A DNA stretch of 64,000 nucleotides. Source: Castanea sativa (lineage: Eukaryota; Streptophyta; Magnoliopsida; Fagales; Fagaceae). The position numbers and the translations under genes are program-made. Below are positions 11,395 through 22,057 of this stretch, piece after piece. The notes under the pieces are model-generated. The model had not been told where the DNA came from, did no database searches, and saw only the letters and a program-made list of their open reading frames with translations. Position 1 is the first letter of the stretch; each line of letters begins with the position of its first letter. The stretch spans positions 81,597,987 to 81,661,986 of the forward strand of contig NC_134017.1 of the NCBI RefSeq assembly GCF_040712315.1, read 5' to 3'.

Positions 11395-12406
11395 TTATAC
11401 TTGGAATGAGGTACCTTGGAATCATAAATATAATTTTCGTCTAATGGTGATTTTGATGGTTGTTGGGCACCACATGGACTTGGAATGGTTTCAGCAAATT
11501 ACTAATATTAATTGCAATTGTTAAGTTATTCTTTTATCATTCTCAAGACAGATGACTTTTATTTGAAGGATGGTTATCTGACTTAATGAGCCATTTAAAT
11601 GGGTCAATGTTTTCATTTCCTTGGCATTCAGAAATGATGCTGGACACAGCCACCCTCCCATGAATTTACAAGTTCAGCTGACAGAGATGAGCCTCAAGAT
11701 TTTAAAGGCTACATCAAGATACTGGGAATTACATGTTTATTAACACCTCTTTTGGGCAAAATATATTGCCTACAGCCTGAAAATTTATACAATTCTTGGG
11801 TAAAGAAAGGAAGAAAGTATTGATCATTGATCTATAAGTCCCTTATGTCTTAAGTTTGGTCTAGGGTGGAGAAGATTGAAGTAAAAAGTTTTTTGTAATG
11901 AGACCATTGAAAAGCATCTCTATCTCTGCTTTAGAACATTGTAAAAAATCATATTTGTTAGTTTACTGGTTTAGATTTTTATTGGGACGAGGAAGATTTG
12001 TTCAAAAAAATCAGAATTCTTGGTCATGTCAGATGGGGAGAGCCCTCTTCAAGCAGTTTTTTTATTTTTAAGTTATCAATTTGCCTTCTGTAAAGGGTTA
12101 AATACACCATTTTATGCGTGGATATATAGTGACTTCTTTTTATTTTCCTTGTATGAGTAAATGTGTGTTTTTTTAAGTAGGTAATAAATGATTTAATTAA
12201 CGAATAGAAGAACCTCAAATGCAAGAGTCCACTGAAAATTTAAGGGATTCATAGATTCTTCACCATTTTTTTATTCATTATATTTTATGGAAAACTGACA
12301 TTATATATATCACTTGATATTGGGGGGGGGGGGGGGGGGGGAATTTGTAGATTAACGGTGTGGATGGCATCAATATAGTAAGTTAGACATTGTTTGAAAC
12401 TATAAA
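11395..12406. other. Intergenic spacer with G20 homopolymer
   Basis: This is the probable SRT2 3' region, with no coding signal. A run of 20 G lies at 12322-12341. Nothing else was recognised. Confidence 0.6.
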
Positions 12407-12700
12407 GGAAAATAACAACTCGAGTTTTTGAAACTCGAGATTTACATAAAAACTCGAGTCTCAGAAACTTGCTTTATGCTCGCTTTGCGCTTGTTGAGGT
12501 GGACAAAATGCCACCTAGATCTCGAGTCTCTAAAACTCGTTTTACTCTAGATAAAACTCGAGTCTATAAAACTCGAGTTTTACTATATCTTATTTTTAAA
12601 TTATGTTATCATACGCATGGAACTTGAGTCTTAGAGACTCGAGTTTTATGAGTAACTCGAGTCTTATAGACTCGATTTCCTCTGGACAATATATTTAAAA
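12407..12700 (+). repeat. Left terminal inverted repeat region of the MULE, CTCGAG-rich
   Basis: At least eight ACTCGAG or CTCGAGT units occur, many pairing into short hairpins of the form ACTCGAG-n-CTCGAGT. The first 45 bp align with the reverse complement of the right end (21157-21201). Subterminal motif clusters of this kind are usual binding sites for transposases. That function is inferred here. Confidence 0.8.
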
Positions 12701-13622
12701 TACAGCCCGTGGCATTAACACTCACAGACAGACTCTCAACACACTCACAGAGAAAGCCTAAAAACAGAGCTCCTCTTAACCTCACTAACTCTCACTCACT
12801 CACCCTCACTAACTCTCACTCACCCATAACTCTCTCACACCACTCACTCTCACAAAATCACATTGTCCACTCTCACAAAACCACATTGTCCACTCTTACT
12901 GCTTTTCCCTCTCAGCAAATTCATATCTCAAGTAAGGGTTTGCATAATTTGATTGTCATTGTAGTTGGGTATGTTGTCTATGGGTGTGGGTTAAAGAGTT
13001 TTACTATTTATTTTGTAGATAGTTAACATAACTTAGTTAATTTATCAATATTGTGAATTATAGAACTTTGTTTTGTTAGTGTTAATTTTTTGAGTATTTA
13101 TTTGTATAGTTTTTGTTATCAAAATTTTATTCATCATTTCTAGGTTTTTATTTTTATCATGATCTTACAAATTTCTTTGACTTTATTTATCATTGGTTTG
13201 GGTATGAAATGGGTAGTGAATGAATGTAATGAATGGGAATGGGTATGTAATTATCAAAATTTTATTCATCATTTCTAGGCTTTTATTTTTATCATGATCT
13301 TTCAAGTTTTTTTTGACTTTATTTATCATTGGTTTGGGTATGAAATGGGTAGTGAATGAATGGGCATGTAATCATGCTCCTCTACCCACCTAGTTCTTTC
13401 AGAACCCTTTTAGGCATTATAGGTCACCACACAATGGAGTAATAGATAATTCCGTCTCTCCATCTACTAGGATTAGAAGGTTTATGTCTTGCCCTTTAGA
13501 TATTAATGGGCACTCTATAACCTGGCTTGAATATATTCATTGGTAAGATTGCATTACTTTTTTCCCTCACTTTACGACTATGTGATTTAACTAACATAGG
13601 ACTTGACTTGAACAGGTTCACA
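12701..13622 (+). promoter_or_regulatory. Leader and 5' intron of the mudrA-like gene
   Basis: A leader rich in CTCACTCACTC and TCTCACAAAA runs to a donor CTCAA|GTAAGG at about 12930. A GAACAG acceptor at 13615 lies just before the transposase ATG. The right end of the element has the complementary GAGTGAGAG-rich leader (20850-21010), so both genes start in matching terminal repeats. Confidence 0.6.
13117..13370. repeat. Tandem duplication, unit about 134 bp
   Basis: The block starting ATCAAAATTTTATTCATC at 13117 is repeated directly at about 13252. Both units contain GGTTTGGGTATGAAATGGG. It lies in the 5' intron of the mudrA-like gene. Confidence 0.85.
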
Positions 13623-13991
13623 ATGCTTGATATTGTTATAATCATATACCACGGTGGTCCGCTTAAGAATCCCAATGCGAACAAGGGATTTCCATTTGAG
13701 GGGCCGGGTATGAAGACCTATTATGCCCAAATTAATCGTAGGTTGAAAACCCTTGATGAATTGAAGATGTTTGTCATGGAAGAGTTGTGTAAGAATTCTG
13801 ATGTGCACAACATACAAATTACTTATCGTATGCCAAATGAAATCTTCAAGCACCGTATTAATTACAAGTATATGGTGATAGAAACAGACAAACATGTAAA
13901 GATCATGTTTGACAAGTTGGAGAGTATAGCTGAAGTAAGTAACATTAAAATAAAATGTAGCCAACAAGCTACAACTCAAATGAAAGGATGA
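13623..13991 (+). pseudogene. MULE transposase (mudrA-like), N-terminal exon only
   Basis: About 120 residues begin MLDIVIIIYHGGPL. They include the strongly conserved MKTYYAQINRRLKTLDEL, FVMEELCKN, IQITYRMPNE and RINYKYMVIETDKHVKIMFDK segments. These mark the PB1-like N-terminal region of plant MuDR-family transposases. Full transposases run about 700-900 residues, with a DDE catalytic core and a SWIM zinc finger, and neither is found downstream. The reading frame runs into a tandem repeat and stops at 13989-13991, and MATE-derived sequence follows. The catalytic core has therefore been lost, and this copy could move only with help from another element. The family call rests on sequence patterns recalled from other plants. 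Confidence 0.85.
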
Positions 13992-14141
13992 GGTAAAGGG
14001 TTCAAGACCCATTGCTTCTATTGGTAACTAACAAGCTAAAAATAAAACCAATGTAGCCAACAAGCCATAACTCAAATGAAAGGATGAGGTTCACCATTCG
14101 TTGTGTTGGTAATTAACAAGCTAAAAATAAAAACCAATGTA
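13959..14141. repeat. Tandem duplication (about 90 bp) at the transposase/MATE junction
   Basis: A unit with ACTCAAATGAAAGGATGAGG and ACAAGCTAAAAATAAAACC occurs twice, starting at 13959 and about 14051. The first unit contains GGTTCAAGACCC, which resembles a pol III B box. The duplication marks the boundary between transposase and captured DNA. Confidence 0.8.
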
Positions 14142-14267
14142 CTGCTCCATCAGCAAAAGCAATAGCAAATGAGACTATCAGATCAGTAAGAAAAGTGGGG
14201 AAAACAAAAATAAATATAAAAATCAAGAGAGTTGGCACTGACAAAGTGAAAAAATTTAAGAGCTTAC

Positions 14268-16400
14268 CAGATTTTAAATATCCACCAAACTGAAGTGATC
14301 CCAGCTTTGGAGGCAGTAATACAGCTCTCTTGTTTAGATGCCAGATCAATAAGAAGGCAACAATATACCTGAAGCATTAATATTTTATAGCATGAATTAT
14401 GGTTAAATAAAGCCAAAGAGATAGGTATAGAGGAAGAAAGTCATCCAAAAAGCACATACGGAGACAAGACAGTGGATATTGCTGCTCCAGTTGCACCCAA
14501 TTGAAAATAATACATAAGAATGGGAAACAAAAATACTGCTGATAGAATTCCAATGCCTGCATATGGGACAATACATTAGTTTGTAGGAAGCAGTGTACAA
14601 GAAATGAAAAAAAAAAAACAAAACCACAGGATCTTGATAAAGTGTAAACTCAAAAAATAAAGGCTGCCAACTAATAAGTAGGAAGCACCATAGGACAACA
14701 TCAGACAAAGATGAAATACAAATTTTATTTTAAAAAATATCTCATAAATACTATAAAATAAGATTAGAAAAGATCAGTTTCTTCCTTGTTCACTACCACA
14801 AGTATTGCACTAAAATATGCTTCTACATTTTTCCCCACGAAAAAATTACAATTAGGATGAAAGGCATTGATGCAGATGCACACACTCCCAATACCGGGAA
14901 TGTATAAAATAATGAAAAATACCATAAATGGTATCAACATAACAAAATTTACACAATGATTTCTATATTTTTTAACAAAATTTTCATTAGTTTTTACATT
15001 GGATAGTTTCTTCATATAAATCAGTCGGAACATCTATAAACCTTGCTTCTACAAAACCTTCAGATTTGTAATTTGATGAGATGTATCCAAATAAGCATAT
15101 CCCTTGTATCCTATAAATGATGACCAATATCTTTTGGAAATGCATTGGAAAATATATGGGCTCAAAACTGAGAACTCAGCTCCCACCCAAAAAAAAAAAT
15201 TCAAACAAAAGAAGGAAAAAGCCCCCTGGTTGGGTCAAACAAGGAAAAGAATATGACGTGACTCATTTGAATTTGATGATCAAATGAGCAAGCATTTCAA
15301 GATGATATCAACCACCATGAAATGTAATTTATTCCTTCTATTCTTGATACAAAACACATTAGAACCAACTGAAAGAGAAACAATAAAGTAAATTACAAGG
15401 CACAAAAGGAATTGGGTTAAAAAAATGCTCGAGTATTATGACATATTATATCTATATCTGTTATATACTCATAGTCATACCATCAAACCAGAATCAAATA
15501 CAATCAACAAAAACACTCAACGCATCAATTGTTAATTTTACTTGACCTGAAGCAGAATCTTTGACTGAATTCTTCGAAATGTCTTCAGCAACGAAAGAAG
15601 TGGCAACACTAAGGAGAGGAATATTAAATAGCTTTGATATGCAGTTAAAGATGTTTGTGGAAATACCAGCTGAACCCAACTCCACAGGACCTATGAATAA
15701 TAAAACAAAGGGGGTGAGTTAAAGCTCCAAAGCGAAATAATAATAATAATAATGATTGTTAATCCAGTGTGTATTTTAGCTCTTATACCCAGAAATCAGA
15801 ACCAATCCAAAAGAAAATAACTTTTAGGTTGATTAAATTTAAGTTTTCCTAAATCATGAGATGCGTCCATGGTTTTCTATTGCCTTAAATGCCACATTAA
15901 CTAAGTCAGCCGAAAGCACAAACATTCTCACAACTTTAGTTCTAGGACTATAAAACCAACCCGACACTAGCTAAATATTGATTATCAAAGACGCAGCAAT
16001 GGTTTTCTATTGACTCCACACTATCTAAAGCAAGGGAAAGCACCTACTTCACATAACTTTAGTTTTAGAAGAACAAAACCAGCCAATGACCACTAAACAC
16101 ACATCATGATCATGATTTCCTATACCATAAAGAGGACATTATTATTTTATAATAAATTTAAACCAATGAAAGGGGCTCAAAATATTACCAAGAAGGTGTT
16201 AAAATTAAAAATTAACAGAAGGAAGGAATCATATATCAGTAACAGATAGTACCTAATCTACCAATATAGGCAGTCTCCATCAGCTGTGCTAAGGGTTCAA
16301 GAGCCTGTCCACCAATTGTAGGAAAAGAAAGCATTAAAACTTCATGGTTTACATCCCGAGACTTTGATTGACCAGCAGGAGTTCCTGCCAATTTACTGCT
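14268..16400 (-). pseudogene. Captured MATE (DTX44/45-type) transporter gene, partial, with introns
   Basis: Four minus-strand blocks read as MATE exons in the correct order. They are 16253-about 16400 (EVLMLSFP, GGQALEPLAQLMETAYIGRLG), about 15545-15690 (VELGSAGIST, SKLFNIPLLSVATSFVAED), 14460-14556 (LSAVFLFPILMYYFQLGATG) and 14268-14368 (YIVAFLLIWHLNKR, PPKLGSLQFGGYLKSG). Splice sites are canonical, and the phase between the last two exons matches (CC plus G). The family exports citrate or other organic compounds using ion gradients, and DTX44/45-type members act in plastid or other organelle membranes. The middle third (about 14557-15545) has lost its exons, and the start and C-terminal third are missing. 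It lies wholly inside the MULE, between transposase and mobile-domain gene, so it is transduplicated DNA. Confidence 0.8.
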
Positions 16401-16445
16401 TTACATCTCGAGACTTAGACATTACCTCTGTAACAAACCTCTTTT

Positions 16446-19343
16446 TCAAGGTTCACCAATTTTGCGTTTTTTAACCCTCGTGTAATGTTTGGGCGGGGCA
16501 GGAGGCTGCGGGGCATCATCCTTAGGCTCATCATCGTGCTGCAAAGACATTAGATGCATACAATCAATATTTGGTGAAATGATAAGGTGTGTGAACTGCA
16601 AAATAGGCCTATACATCGTAATTAATGGTATCGTACCATAGAGCTGCCTTTGTGTCCTATTTTGTGTCCACCTGTCCCACAAGTGGGAGCTCTTCTAGCA
16701 CGTTGCGGTCTACCTCGTGGGGGTGAGGGCTGATGAGGGGGATGCTCGTTCGGTACATCAGTATTTGGTTGTAGAGTGTCAATTCCAACTGGAGGTCCTA
16801 GATGGTCAGATGAGGATGAGGTAGGTGGGTAATGATGCTTTGTGTACAGGCCAGGAGTGGGGATCATTGTCATGGGTTCAGTACGGGGTGCGTCTATGGG
16901 CTAACTGGGTGCACTGGAGCTAGTGGATGGGTTTGAGGGTGTCTCGGGGTGCATAGGAGGGGTCAACTGAGAATGAATACCGAGATCGAAACTGGGCTGC
17001 GAAGGTGGGGTGGGTGAAGGGACCTCGGGCTGAGGAGATGCATCTACCATGGGTGGAGGGACCTCGGGCTGGAGAGATGTGTGCGGGATGGGTGCAGGTA
17101 TCTCAAGACTACTTACAACCTGAGCGGTTGTTGCACACCGACCACGGCCCCTAGCTGCACTTGTCCTTCGGTTTACTATAGCAGGCCGACCATGGCCCCT
17201 AGTTGCGCTTGTGCTTGGGCTTGCTGTAGCAGGTCCACCACGGCCCCTAGCTGCAGTAGCACGGGTCGGTGTACATACAGGTGCTGCGCTTGTGCTTGGG
17301 GTTGCAATAGCTGCTGATTCAGTCTCATGCCCATTGTTTACCTCTCCATTTGGTGCAGGACCACCACCAAGCCCAGCCAGATCATTTAGGACGCGTCGGA
17401 CATGGTTGTGGGCTCGGCTGCCTACAGGAAGCATCTCCAACAGCGCTAAATGGCTTTCAATCTAAAACCGAGAAAGAACCAGTACAATTAGATTTGAGAC
17501 ATTTACGTATCAATTGTAGAATGGATAATATAGTACTTATTAATCTACCCAAATACTCAACTAAGATATATCTAATTAAAACACATTACCGATATATCTA
17601 ATTTTGCGCTGTTGCGGTCGACATACTTTCGAGTGACTGGATGGTACCAGCGGTAATAGTCATGATCGCGAGGCATCTCACCAGTCTGAGGAGGAGCATG
17701 GCAAAGTCGTTGTTGTCTCATATCCCATGTAAGGATATATGGTCCATGCTCCTCCCTTCAATTCTTCTCCACCTTCCCACGTAAGTCTATTCTATGCAGT
17801 CTTTCATCGTACACAACATGGTCGGGCCGCTCTTGCGCCAACCCAAACTGACGAAGGACACGATCTGGGTGGTGTATCTCTACTATGCAAAAACACATAA
17901 GTGGCACCCTTGCTGTCCACGTATCCCTCCCTGCAACGCAAAAGTCAGGAAGGTGGCCGAAGTCTGCCTCGTATGGCTGCCACACAATCTACAATAGAAA
18001 CAAAAAACAATTATCATAACATCAAGTTTATTAAAACAAGGGAGAATACATAGATAAAGGGAAAAACAAAAATTAAAACAGAAGATGTGTTAAAGGATGA
18101 AACAATCATATTCTTAAGGAAAATTAACATAACCAAACATAATTTTTGTTTGCCATACTTGGTCCGGCTAAATTTTAACTAATTGCTCGCGATAGTGGAT
18201 CAAGGCCATGCTGGATGGCCTACTCTTCGAGCTTGGCACCCGCACCCACCTACAGTTAGAAGCGAATAATATAAGATAAGATAATACCCATGTTATAGTT
18301 ACTAAGAAGAGTACATTGCACACACAATATTAGAAAAATACTTACTTAAATGCAAGTGGAGCATATGACCATGGGCCATAATCACATCCAGGTGGGGGCT
18401 CTATCCTCGGGCACAAGAATGGCAACCTTGCCCATGCCCAATACTGGACCAATGTGCACGCCCCACCAATTTGCGATGCCCTTTTCTCGCTTGCTCGACA
18501 CAACTCTCTGTACAACCAGGCCAAGCAACCACTACCCCAACTATACTGTGGCGGATCACGAAGGTCACGTAGGAACGCCAAGAACATCAAATGCACCCTA
18601 TCTCCCGACTTGTCCATGAAAAGCTTATCCCCTAGCAGTGCTAAAATATAGCACCGAGCATACTGGTGTATCTGCATCTCCGTTGCGTCATAAGGCAGTG
18701 GCACTGCAATGGCGTGAACAAGGCAGATGATGAGAATTCTTTGCCCCACCAAAGTTTTGTTGTCATTCGCCGGAGTAAAACCAAGCAACTCCATACACAG
18801 ATCTCGCCAATCCCCATCCACCACAGCAGTCGGCCCAACCAAGACCTCACCGTCTATAGGAAGTCCGAAAATGACCTCCACATCTTGTAGGGTGATTGAC
18901 ATCTCACCATGTGGAAGATGGAACGTATGCGTCTCCGGCCGCCATCGCTCAACTAGGGCCGAAATTAGGCAATTATCTATCTCTCTAGAAGGGGCCCTAA
19001 ACAATCCTTCCAGCCTTAACAACTTGATAATGTCAATCACCCGATTATCTCCCATCTGAATGCTTGCCATCTCCTTAGTGCGACCACGGCACGTAAGTGG
19101 GCCCGGGTCTTGCAAAATCCATAAAAATTATAGTGGTTGTTACAACTACAAATTGTGTTTTGAAAGAACTTGCTAACTAAAAGTCAAAGACAACGTAAAA
19201 ATTAAAGCGATTGTTAGAACTAGATATTTCACCTCGCCATTCCAAATGTCCTCTGATCGATGATATCGTTGTCGCGTCAACAATGACTCGTCAAGTGGAC
19301 CAAGGTGCAAGATCTGTGGCTCGTCATCAATCCGAGGCTCCAT
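16446..19343 (-). pseudogene. Plant mobile domain (MAIN-like) protein gene, six exons, three in-frame stops
   Basis: The start ATG is at 19341-19343 (MEPRIDDEP, YHRSEDIWNGE). Exons follow to about 19235, then about 19105-18346, 18249-18159, 17988-17590, 17461-16637 and 16539-16446. The mobile domain shows IIKLLRLEGLF, ISALVERWRPETHTFHLP, GEMSITLQDVEVIFGLPIDG, YILALLGDKLF, GSGCLAWLYRELC, ALIHYREQL, VWQPYEADF and HHPDRVLRQFGLAQ. The tail is Pro/Thr/Arg-rich, with GRGRP-like repeats and a basic end (VKKRK). Stops interrupt it: TAG at 18168-18170, TGA for Trp at 17758-17760, and TAG at 16901-16903. Cellular relatives (MAIN, MAIL1) affect genome stability and silencing, and many homologues ride on transposons. 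It fills the place of mudrB in this element. The exon 1-2 junction phase was not resolved. Confidence 0.85.
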
Positions 19344-20790
19344 ACTGCAAACATTCAGATACTCAACTGTGAGATCATTAATAGTGTGGGGGCAAAGGAA
19401 TGCTATTCTACATGCAAGGAAATGTGACTAAACATGAGATAGATCCCCATTCAAAATAAGACTATATATTGCAACATCTCAAAATGGAATACAGAAAAAA
19501 CTAGTTGGGACAAAGGGAGGAATGATTTAAATGGGAATGCTAAAACAAGAGTTTTTGGATACTTATAATTGAAATGTGTTTTGATGTTATGATGCCCTTG
19601 AAACTCAAACTCTATTTTATGACACCAATGCACCCATCTGTATACCGGAAAACCAAGCTCAACATGATGAACTGAATAGATTAAGGTGATTGTCAAATTG
19701 TTAAGGTAAAGTTTAAATCCAAAGAGATTTGTTTAATCTTCTGAAGACAGCAGTGTGACAGTCTAACAGATGTTGTCTGTTAAACTTAAAGAGTAGTTAG
19801 AATTATCTTGCCTAGTATACTAAGAAATTTTCATATAATTGATACAAATACACCAATTTGATTTTGTGGAGAGGGGGAAGTTGAGTTTTAATGTCATTTT
19901 AATATTTTTAATGTCAATTTGGGTAGGTTGAAGATGCTAAATGTGTTATAAAATTATAGACAATGCTTATAGTATCACTATCATATCTTGGAAATAAGTT
20001 GACCAAGAATGGTCGTCTTACCATTTGTTTCTAGATGCCCAAGATGAAATTAGCTTAAGATCATTAAAGTCACATTTCTGAAATGAAATGTTTTCAGAGC
20101 AAAGTGCTAGACTTGAAAATCAAGCTGCCATATGTGCATTTTCTATGATTTTTTCCCCATAAGTTTCATATAAATTGGTGCTTCCCAAAACATGTTCTAT
20201 ATGGCTTATAGCATCTCTTATTTGCTTGCAGGGTAGTCACTCTGATATTGATGCAAAACAAAGCGATGTCCTCATAAGGTATCAAAACTCAAAAGCACAA
20301 AATAATTCACAATTTTTTTTCTTTAAATTTTCCATAGAACAAAATAAGGTATCAAAACTCAAAAGCCCCAATTTTTTTTTAAAAAATTCGTAATTATAAC
20401 CCAAGAACAAAAATAAAAGCACAAATTTCTCTAATTTTGAGCCCAATGAAGAAATTTGCATCATTCTTATGCATTTTATAAGTATTACACTTTGAAAGAG
20501 TTCTGCAACATTTGCAACCACCCCATAACAAAGATTTTACTAACATTAATCCCAACAACTAAACACATATCAAGCATTATTACCCAGAAACCAACAAAAA
20601 CAGAGACAAAAACAGAATATGCCAGCAACCCAAATCATACAACAAGTAACAAACCAAATTCGTCTAACTTAAATCTTACACTAACAAGAAAAACTAAAGC
20701 ACTAACAACAGACATTATCAAACACAAACACTTGGCAAAACCCAGATGGAATAATTATTTAAAAAGCTCAAAAACATACCTGCAAACTTC
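19344..20790. other. MULE interior without clear gene; one exon-like fragment
   Basis: This stretch is mostly AT-rich. At 20232-20278 a 47-bp plus-strand segment is bounded by TTGCTTGCAG and AG|GTATC and reads GSHSDIDAKQSDVLIR. It looks like a captured exon with its splice sites, but the source gene was not recognised. A short direct repeat (GGTATCAAAACTCAAAAGC) occurs at about 20278 and 20348. Confidence 0.35.
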
Positions 20791-21201
20791 CGTTGGTAGG
20801 GAACAAAAGGGATTTTGAAGGATCGCCTAAAGCCGGTTGTGAGGAAAGAGGAGACCGTTTGAGGGTGAGGGTGATTTCTGTTGAACGCCGAGGGGTTGAG
20901 GGTGACTGGTTTGGGTGTTTGAGTGAGAGTGTTTGAATTTTGAGTGAGAGTGTTTCAGAGAGAGCGTTTGAGAGATTGAGAGAGTGTGAGTGTTTGAGTG
21001 AGGTTGAGAGAGTGTGATTGTTTCAGCAAGGGGTTTGAATATGGGTGTGTGTAGATTTCGAGTCTTATAAACTTGATTTCTACGTGGCTACACGTGGAAA
21101 ATTTGTCCACGTAATGGTATTGACGAACACTACAAATCGAGTTTTAAAAGCTCGAGTTTTTCTTGGATCTCGAGTTTATAAAACTCGAGATGCTAGTTTC
21201 C
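20791..21201 (-). repeat. Right terminal repeat and leader of the MULE
   Basis: The GAGTGAGAG-rich leader (about 20850-21010) is followed by CTCGAG clusters up to GCTAGTTTCC at 21192-21201. The last 45 bp are the inverted counterpart of 12407-12451. Confidence 0.75.
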
Positions 21202-21300
21202 TACATTCTTTTGCACAGTGACAATTAACGAAAATGTTAGATATTGAATGGTAAATGGCAACAAAATTCCTTGATATGGATATTTGTTGTTTTGGCACAT

Positions 21301-22049
21301 GAGTAAACTATCCTAAGCCTTGGTTAATAAGATTCCAATAGAAACAAAATTGTAGTCAGGCAAAATTTATAGGAATTATTTGTAAAAATCAGTAGCAATG
21401 ATTGACAACATTGTCTGCGCTAGAGCCACCGTGTCGCTTACGAAGCTCGTCAGAAATTATCCTCATTATTCTAGTCAAAAAATAGTTGCTGTCATCTACC
21501 TCCCATTCTACACTGTTGATTTGCCGTGCCAAACCCGAGTGGTTTTTGGTCTTTCAAGACTTTAGCCACAGGTCTAAAAGGCCACTTCCATGGGTATTAA
21601 GTCTTCACACTTCAAAACCAAAGATTAATCATCAATAAAGTAAACTATCCTAAGCCTTGGTTAATAAGATTCCAATAGAAAAAATATTTTACCAAAAAAA
21701 GAAAAAAAAGAAAAAAGAAAATATTTGTAGGCAGGCAAAATGTTTAGGAATGATTTGTAAAATCAGCGGCAATGACTGACAACAACTCAACAACATTGTG
21801 TACGCTAGAACCACCGTAGATGTTGATTCTGTTGAATATGAAATTCGTCAGAAATAAATGATGAGGTCCAATTTTTTCTTGAACATCATGAGCTTATCAC
21901 CATATCTAATTGAAGTGAAGTTGCTGTCATCTACCTCCCATTCTACACTCTGTTGACTACTGTGCCAAACCTGAGTGGTTTTTGGTCTTCCAAGACTTGA
22001 GCCATAACTCAAAAATGCTATATGTAAATTCCAAAGCCAGAGATTAATA
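21301..22049. repeat. Tandem duplication, unit about 337 bp, of unrecognised sequence
   Basis: GTAAACTATCCTAAGCCTTG starts units at about 21303 and 21640. Both continue with CATCTACCTCCCATTCTACA and GAGTGGTTTTTGGTCTT. On the minus strand both read through VEWEVDDSN with a longer open stretch in unit 1, so it may be gene-derived. I do not recognise the protein. Unit 2 is cut by the hAT element that follows. Confidence 0.8.
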
Positions 22050-22057
22050 TCATCACC

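Larger units (their letters stand above)
12407..21201. mobile_element. Mutator-like element (MULE), 8.8 kb, carrying transposase remnant, captured MATE exons and a plant-mobile-domain gene
   Basis: The two ends match as inverted repeats. Both start GGAAA and contain the same spaced series of CTCGAG sites, with 9 bp between the first two and 12-13 bp to the third. Both go on through a GTGGACAAA/CCAC block into CTCACTC-rich leader sequence. The left end drives a rightward gene with the mudrA N-terminal region. The right end drives a leftward plant-mobile-domain gene. This convergent layout is that of maize MuDR. No target-site duplication could be matched at the proposed ends, so exact termini are uncertain by tens of bases. 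All coding parts are damaged, so the copy is non-autonomous. Confidence 0.78.

Noticed and set aside
12709..13026. Ser/Thr/His-rich 105-codon frame
   Set aside because: Produced by CTCACTCACTC leader repeats of the Mutator-like element. It is better explained as 5' UTR with a donor at 12930.
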